Positions 57,108 through 64,000 of a DNA stretch of 64,000 nt are shown here, one piece after another. A program made the translations under genes and the position numbers. The notes under the pieces are model-generated. The model was not told the DNA's origin, searched no databases, and saw nothing but the letters and a program-made list of their open reading frames with translations. The first letter of the stretch is position 1; every line of letters begins with the position of its first letter. This stretch comes from Adiantum capillus-veneris. Lineage: Eukaryota; Streptophyta; Polypodiopsida; Polypodiales; Pteridaceae. The stretch covers positions 56,853,709 through 56,917,708 of the forward strand of contig CM043971.1 of the NCBI GenBank assembly GCA_014529385.2. Direction: 5' to 3'.

Positions 57108-58907
57108 ATGGCACCCAAACCCAGTCGTGGCCGAAAACCATCCTATCGCATTGACCCTATCCCTGAGGAGTCAGAAAGAGACTCTGATCCCAAGGATGAA
57201 CATGTAACTGACACTGAGGCTCAGGAGGAGCACAATCATGCTGATGAGGCACAAGACTCTCAACGTTCTAGTCAATCCAGAAGACGTAGGGCTGAAAGGG
57301 AGGAATGCAAGGCCAAGTGTTCTCGGACTACACAGAGAGACAAAGGAGCCAAAGATAGTAAAGGAAGTCATCATAGTTCCAGTAGAAAAGCCAGGGAGGA
57401 AACAAAAACTGAGACGGAGGTATAAATTAATTGGGATGCAGACAGAGACCATTATAAGAAAGCTTAAGAAAGGAGTCAGGATCCTAAGGTGAGGAGAGGA
57501 AGAAATGAGGCTGATAGACATGATTACACATCTTCATTAAAAATTTCTTTTCCCATGTTCAAAGGGGGAAAGAAGGATGACCCGAATGTTCATATCCAAG
57601 CCTTTGAGCAGTATACTGAGTTAAAAAATATTGATGAAGATGATTGGGGTGAATACTTTTCGCAAACATTAAAGGAGGCAGCAAGGAAATGGTACTACCA
57701 TTACCCGGCTTGTCAACTCACATCATATAATAAACTGCTTAAAGCTTTTCGATTGGAATATTCAGACAATAGAGGGGATGAGGATATACTCTGTCAGCTG
57801 GATAAGATAAAGCAGAGAAAATTATCAGTTAGAAGCTATGTTGAGAAAATCAAGGAACTAACTAAACAAATGCAGGAACCACCATCCGGAAAGCGGCTGC
57901 AAGCATGGTTTTTGAATGGTTTTCACAACAAGAAGCTTAGGGAATAGGAGATGCGGATACCAACCAAGAAATTCAATGATTGGTGCAACGAGCCTTGAAG
58001 CTAGAACAACAAGATAAGAAGGAAAAGAGTCATAAGAAGAGAAGGTCCAATAGTAGCAGTACTTCTACTAAAGATTCTGATTCCAGTAGAGCCTCCAGTA
58101 GTTCTGAAAGTAGATCAGATGAAAGAACCAAAGACAAGACTAAGAAAAGATCTTGGTCTAGGAAGATTGAAGAGATGGCCCGGCAAATTGCTAAAATTAG
58201 CCAGACCGCAACAACCGGTAAGAAGAATGGAAACTTGGTGTTCAAAGTGTAAATCTAAAGACCATGTTTCAAATGAATGCCCACATTGTACTTATTGCAA
58301 AGCCTATGGCCATCTATGGAACAACTGTGGTATTCGAATTCATCATTTAAAGAAGGAAAAAGATTTGTCAGTGGTGGCATTCACCAATGCTGAACGAGTA
58401 AGAGTGGAAACTACCAGTGCTTCTCAAGAAGAGAAACCAGGTGTAAGTGGTACTGAAGCAGGGCGCGGTAGATACCAAACGGGTAACAGTCGGGGACGAG
58501 GTCGTGGTAATTTTCAGAATCAAAGCCTGAATTGCTATACATGTGGTAAGTATGGGCATTTTGTGGCTCAGTGTCCAGAAACACCTGGGGCTTTGGATAC
58601 TGAGGCGAAGGTTCTAGAACCGGTTCCTGTACGAGCAGTTACACGAAGTAAAGGGGTGGTGATTGAGGAAATTCCAGAAAGTCCAGCGAAACCAGTCACT
58701 CCTAAAAGTAGCAAATGGGCTCAACAGAGAGAGGTATGGAAGGCCAAGGTAAAGAAAAGGTGGTTGATGAATGAGCAAAGAGAATTAGCGGCAAAAATCA
58801 CAGAGGATTTAGCCAAGAAGTTGCCAGAGCAGCCAAAGAGTTCTGATGCTCGGATCATTCACAAGATACCTACCAAGTTGTCTGAGACAACACAACCAAA
58901 TCAGTAG
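57108..58907 (+). pseudogene. gag region, second Athila/Tat-like element
   Basis: MAPKPSRGRKPSYRIDPIPE start, Arg/Lys-rich N-terminus, capsid-like FKGGKKDDPNVHIQAFEQY (57,557 onwards) with KWYYHYPACQL, a Ser-rich basic linker, and knuckles WCSKC...C near 58,235-58,330 and CYTCGKYGHFVAQC near 58,532. The C-terminal part is Lys-rich. Confidence 0.85.
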
Positions 58908-61900
58908 AAATCTGGGATGCCTGAGACCATGTTGGCTACAGTACAAGGGTTGATGGAAGAGTAGGTAACTGCTAAAGGAGTTGAAAGCACTAAACTAAAG
59001 GAATGGTATTGTGAAGATACTACCAGTTCTTCAAGTTCTGACAACAACTTTGATCATGAGAAAGAGGAAATTCATGTCAAAATTTGTGACAGAATTCAAA
59101 AACTCACTGTGGAGTTAGAGGACATTAGAAGAACTTTGCTTGAAGTGTGAAATTCATCAGATAGCGAATGAAGGCTGAGGAGGAGGCCAGATCAATCAAC
59201 TTAACAGCTGTAAGAGATGATGAAGTGCTAGTGATTCAAGTGGACTACAAAGTTTGACAACAATGGGAACCACTCTCAAGCGTCATACTAGATGGAGGAG
59301 TAGGGGTAAACATTCTAGGAGCACATCTTTAGCAAAGGATGGGAATTACTAACCTGAAACCAGCACCTTTCAAAGTCCAAATGGTGGATCATCGAGTGCT
59401 GTAGGCAACTAAAATGGTAGAGAATATGCAGATACGAGTGGGCAAAGAAAAGTTCAAATCCAGTTTCCTAGTACTGGATGTGCAAGGAGCGTATGGGATG
59501 CTACTGGGACGCCCATGGCTGAGAATGACACAGGTTGTTCACGACTATGATAATTAGACTTTGACAATACAAGGGGCCAGTAGCAGAATGCAGATTCAAA
59601 CGAATAACACTAGAAGTTGGAGAAAAGAACTGAGACCCAAAGAGCTTTGCCATAAGTACAAGGTGAAGAAAATTAAGAGAATGTTAGCAGCTATGAATAT
59701 TTTTCCATTAATAGAGATAGATCTCAATTCAGTTTTAATAAACAAAGATGAAGTTGAAAAACAAAAGAAACAATTTCTAGACCAGTTCACTGAACTGAAT
59801 TCAGGAGAACGTCCAGTTCGGTGAACTGGAAGGCTAGAAGAACCAATTGAGTTCATCACACCAGTAGAACCGACATACTCTGGAGGAGCTAATGGAAATC
59901 ATAATAGTATCTTAGAGCTCAGAGGATCGTCCTGGGATTATGCTGAGGAGTCAACCAAGAGAAAGGGTGGAGGGCCTAACTGGTTGCTTCTAGATGATCA
60001 GGAGATAGAGGAATGGAATTTGGGGTCTGAAGAAAACCCTAGAATGATCAAGCTTAATAAACATCTGAATCCTACGATGAAAGAGAATGCACAACATATG
60101 TTCCAGCACTATAAAGATGTGTTCGCATGGGAACATACTGATCTCAAAGGAGTGGATCCAGAGGTCTGTCAACATCGAATACCACTAAAACCCGATCAGT
60201 ACGATTGTAGCGCTATCGAATGCATCCAAATTATGCTAAGAAGGTCAAGGAAGAGATTGAAAACCTTCTAAAATTTGGGTTCATTACTGAAGTAGCCAGT
60301 AGTGATTGGTTTTTTCCTATTGTGGTTGTGCCTAAGAAGAATGGGAAGCTGAGAGTATGTGTAGATTATAGGAAATTGAATGCTCAAACCATCAAGGATC
60401 CATTTCCATTACCCTTCACAGATATGTTACTTGATGAAATTGTAGGATATGAGATGTATAGCTTTATGGATGGGTATAGTGGTTATAACCAGTTACAAAT
60501 TGCTCCCGAGGATCAGGGAAAGACCACTTTTATTACGGAGCGGGGAGCATTTATGTATCTGGTAATGACATTTGGCCTTTGCAATGCACCGATCACTTTT
60601 CAAAGATGTATGATGGAAATCTTCAATGAATTTATTCATCATTCCACCATATTCATGGATGACTTCACTGTATATTCCACAAAGGAAAAGAATTTACTAT
60701 TTTTGGAGATGGTTTTTAAGCAATGTCAAGAAAAGCGGATTTGTCTGAATCCATTCAAATTTGTTTTCTTAGTCTGGAAAGGACAGCTATTGGGACATGT
60801 GGTGTCCATAAATGGAATAGAAATGGCCAATGACAAGATCTAGTGTGTTCAACAGGCCAAGGCGCCTAGGAATGCATCAGAATTAAGTTCTTTTCTGGGA
60901 TATATTAATTTTTACAGAAGGTTTGTGCACAAGTTTTCTTCTCAAGCATTACCATTGTATGAGCTTACAAAGAAAACGAGCAAGAAAGTTTTCAGAAGTT
61001 AAATAATTCCATCGTCAGTAAAACAGTTCTTCGACAACCGGATTGGGATGTCATTTTCCATGTACATACGGATGCTTTGGGACTAGCAATGGGAACAATT
61101 CTAGCTCAGCCAGAAGGAAGAGCTAACTATCCAGTATACTTTGCTAGTCACAGGTTCAATCAAGCTAAACAAGGATATACAACTACTAAAAGAGAAGCCT
61201 TAGGGATGGTTTTCAGTGCCACCAAATTCAGACATTATTTGTTGGGCAAGTTGTTTCATTTCTATGTGGATCATTAAGCCTTATTATTTCTGATTAATAA
61301 AGTCATTATTCAAGGCAGGCTGATATGGTGGATGATGTTCCTCATGGAATTTGAATTTTGTATTTTGCATAAACCTGGCAAAAATCATTGTGGTGTTGAT
61401 TTCTTATTGAGGAGTACAGGAGGCTACTCTAAGGAGTCTTTAAGAGACGAACCAGTAGATGCAGACCCTTTTCAGCTAGAAGCGGCAGATTTAATTGATC
61501 CAAAATTATATGAAGTATATCAGTTCCTGTCTAAGGGAGGGTTTCCAGATGATTGGACTCAGAATCAGAAGAAGGCTCTGGTCATTAAAAGCCTTAAGTT
61601 CACTATCATTGGCGGCTCACTCTACAGATTGAGTGTCGATGGGATTCTTCGCCGATGTGTGCCTATGGAGGGAAGAAGGCAAGTTATTACAGAGGCCCAT
61701 AATGGGGAATCTGGTGGACATTTTTCTACTGATATTACTTTCAAGAAGATTGTGCAGGCTGGGTTATGGTGGTAGACTTTAATATCTGATGTCATAAGCT
61801 TTTGCAAAACCTGTGATATATGCCAAAGAATGGGCAGACCCACAGCAACAGACATGACTCCTTTAACACCAGTCTAGCCACTGGGTGTTTTCATGAAATG

Positions 61901-62740
61901 GGGTCTGGATTTTATGGGGCCATTCATAAAGATTACTCCCATAAAGAATAGATATATTAATGGCTACGTGTTATGTGACTAAGTGGGTTGAGGCTAAGGC
62001 TCTTCCCAACAACACAACAAAATCCACGGCTAGGTTTCTATTTGAGAATATTGTCTTCCGATATGGATGTCCTGTGGAGTTTGTGTCAGATCAAGGTATA
62101 CACTTTATAAATGACACTATGGATATTCTCATGATATGCTTTCTGTCAAGAATTGGAAATCAACACCTTATTATCCTAGATGCAATGGGTAAGCAGAAAG
62201 GAGTAGCAAGACTGTCAAGACTATCCTTACCAAGATCGTGCAAAAAAAGTCAGAGCAACAGTGGGACTTGAAACTTCAAACTGCTCTATGGGAATATAGA
62301 ACAACTTATAAGGTCACTACCGGGTTAACACCATTTAGAATGGTGTATGGCACTGAAGCTGTTGTACCAATGGAATTTGTTGAGAATGGTCGTCGAGCAT
62401 GGCTTGGATTTTAATCACAATCTAAACAAGAGACTGGAAGAGCTAACACAGCTAGATGAGCTGAGACAGAGGGCTATGCTGGAACAAGAAATTTTTCAGC
62501 GAAAGAAACACTGGCATGACAAACAAATTAAGGTCAGGGAGTTTAGAAAGGCAATCTAGTTCTCTTATATCAGTCAAAACTAGGCCCTAAGAAACCAAAC
62601 TTAAAGATAGCCTGGGCAAGACCATTTGAAGTTGATTGGGTGTTCTCAAATGGCACGGTAAGGCTGAAAGATCTGTCTGGATTATTGTTGCCAGGGGTAT
62701 ATAATGGAGCTAAAATCAAGCTCTATTATTCAGAAGGCTA
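58908..62740 (+). pseudogene. pol region, second Athila/Tat-like element
   Basis: Protease-like text near 59,280-59,520 (LLGRPWL), RT near 60,220-60,840 (DYRKLNAQTIKDPFPLPF, YSGYNQLQIAPED, FMDDFTVYS), RNase H near 61,065-61,400, integrase near 61,680-62,270 (HNGESGGHFSTD, DICQRMGRP, SDQGIHFIND), then the C-terminal domain to about 62,740. A fossil with several breaks. Confidence 0.87.
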
Positions 62741-63082
62741 GGGAAAAGGGTATTGATGGTCTAGGAACTGAAGACCAAGAAAATCTAGGATTAGCTATTT
62801 TAGGTCTTTTCCATGTACAACCAGTTCCAAAGCCAGTCAAAAAGCCAGAACAGTACCAGTGCGACCAAACCCTGTCCAGATCAGAACCATAAAAGTATGG
62901 GAACCAATATCAGTTCTTAGGGAAACAACGGTCAGAAGGACTATCAGTGGTAATCATTTCAAAGACAAGAGAAAGTCTTGTCCAATGCATGTCTGCCACG
63001 TCAATTGCGGTGCACAGAACTCTAAAAATGGTAAGTGGTGGAGATTTTATGGCACGAACGCGTATAACAATAAGGTGAGTAA

Positions 63083-64000
63083 GTGTTTTTCCTCACAAGT
63101 CTCCTGCGCGATGCGTGCAAACTTGTTCATTTGCCATTGCCGAGCTCTGAAGTTTCTTCGCTACAGCCACAAACCTCTTCATTCGAGGAGACTAGAGACT
63201 ATAGTTTATCCTTGCCAGCCACACTAGGATACGGGTTTGACGAATCAAGTAAGTCGTCTTCTTCTTCGTATAGTGATTCATCGTTTTCGCGGTGTATGGG
63301 TAGGAAGAAAATGTCGGAGAAGATGCAGGAAACTATAGACGAAACCCAAGCCCTTATTGCTGTTGCAAAAGAGACTCTTCCGCTTATGCCTCACAACAAA
63401 ATACGGAGATATGTGTTTACTGAGCAAGCAGAGGCCTTACTAAGACTGTGGGATTTGCATGTGGTTGTGCAAGCAACCAGGATAGAGTTTGACAAAACAA
63501 TCATAAGGCAAGTTTTGGATTCCTTCAATACTGAAGACAAAATTGCTATGTTCTATGGTAGAAAAGTGTTAGTCACTCCAGAGAACATTGCTTTTGCCTT
63601 CCGAATGCCAAATGGGCCAAAGCCATCTGTGGCAACTGTAGAGCAAATCAATGGAGCTTTGAAAGAAGATGATGCTGCCCAAAAGAAACAAAAAGCCAGT
63701 GCACAAGGAGTGCCAGTAGTAGCAGGTTTGGACATTCCTACTACCTACCGCTTTGTGGCTGAAGTTGTGAATCTTAAAAATAATCCTACTTATGTGTCAG
63801 AAAAGCTATTTGCTATGCTCTTAGCAAAAATATTGGACTCTATAGTTTCTATCAATCTCTGTCAGATATTATCACACAATGTGCTTCAGCAGACTACCAA
63901 GTTGAAGTCTCAGAATGTCTCCAAATCTTGGTATGTTTGGTAGTTTCTTTACTGGGCATCTGCTCCAGACGTCCATGCCCAGGTAAGATAGGCTTGGAGC
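63083..64000 (+). pseudogene. Extra coding region, second Athila/Tat-like element (start)
   Basis: Homologous to 45,760 onwards: Ser-rich start, MGRKKMSEKMQETIDETQAL, RYVFTEQAEALLRLWDLH, FAFRMPNGPKPSVATVEQIN, and SINLCQILSHNVLQQTT. It is open for nearly 290 codons in this copy and runs off the window. It may add a cargo or env-like product; no membrane segment is seen. Confidence 0.7.

Larger units (their letters stand above)
56413..64000 (+). mobile_element. Second Athila/Tat-like element, running off the window
   Basis: Same family as 39,084-50,231, with matching gag, pol and extra-region text. The 5' LTR is 56,413-57,028; the 3' LTR is outside the window. It looks somewhat less decayed than the first copy but still has multiple breaks. 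It is inserted in the integrase fragment to its left. Age cannot be judged without the other LTR. Confidence 0.88.

Noticed and set aside
1-64000. tRNA, rRNA, CRISPR or bacterial-type operons
   Set aside because: None seen by eye on either strand. Gene structure and repeats are eukaryotic.

Overview
The window looks like nuclear DNA from a land plant with a large, repeat-filled genome. The evidence is the set of plant-type Ty3/gypsy elements (one lineage with the FMDD reverse-transcriptase motif typical of Athila/Tat), a decayed Ty1/copia element, short GT-AG introns of 70-85 bases, many microsatellites and a degenerate TTTAGG-rich tract. A Penelope-like retroelement and an intron-bearing transposase of a type I associate with cnidarians make me lean towards a non-flowering plant (fern or gymnosperm). 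That is a guess; no gene here fixes the species.

Left third (1-18,060): four genes lie in two convergent pairs. Gene 1 (+, 497-1,098 and 9,343-10,001) is cut in two by an 8.2-kb LTR element with clear TAAGT target duplications. Gene 2 (-, 12,548-10,254) is the highlight. It reads through five exons with consistent phases and joins an exact histone H3 tail start (MARTKQTARK), a CENH3-like histone fold, a degenerate Ulp1/C48-type domain and a lysine-rich SPxKK tail like that of linker histone H1. Gene 3 (+, 13,799-15,469) is acidic, unrecognised and carries several in-frame stops. Gene 4 (-, 17,861-15,477) resembles a transposase. Genes 2 and 3 share a 1.25-kb divergent promoter. It has two TATA boxes facing away from each other, and each leader is an array of the same ~95-bp repeat, so the whole spacer is an imperfect inverted repeat. 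A multi-gene DNA transposon carrying its own histone-like protein is one reading; a host cluster invaded by elements is the other.

Middle (18-33 kb): mostly old repeats. It holds a solo LTR related to the first element, distant relatives of a repeat seen further right, compound microsatellites, a 46-base G run, a 34-base C run, and a copia element on the minus strand split into integrase and reverse-transcriptase parts by about 3.6 kb of unassigned sequence.

Right half (33-64 kb): a Penelope-like retroelement with 2.2-kb direct repeats at its ends (32,934-35,118 and 50,367-52,566) surrounds a reverse-transcriptase region. It is itself invaded by an 11.1-kb Athila/Tat-like element (39,084-50,231). 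A second copy of that Athila/Tat-like family starts at 56,413, inside an unrelated minus-strand integrase fragment, and runs off the window. Both copies have a long extra coding region after integrase. All these retroelements are fossils. Between them lie an (AC)n block and about 0.9 kb of telomere-like repeats. I see no rRNA, tRNA or CRISPR features.
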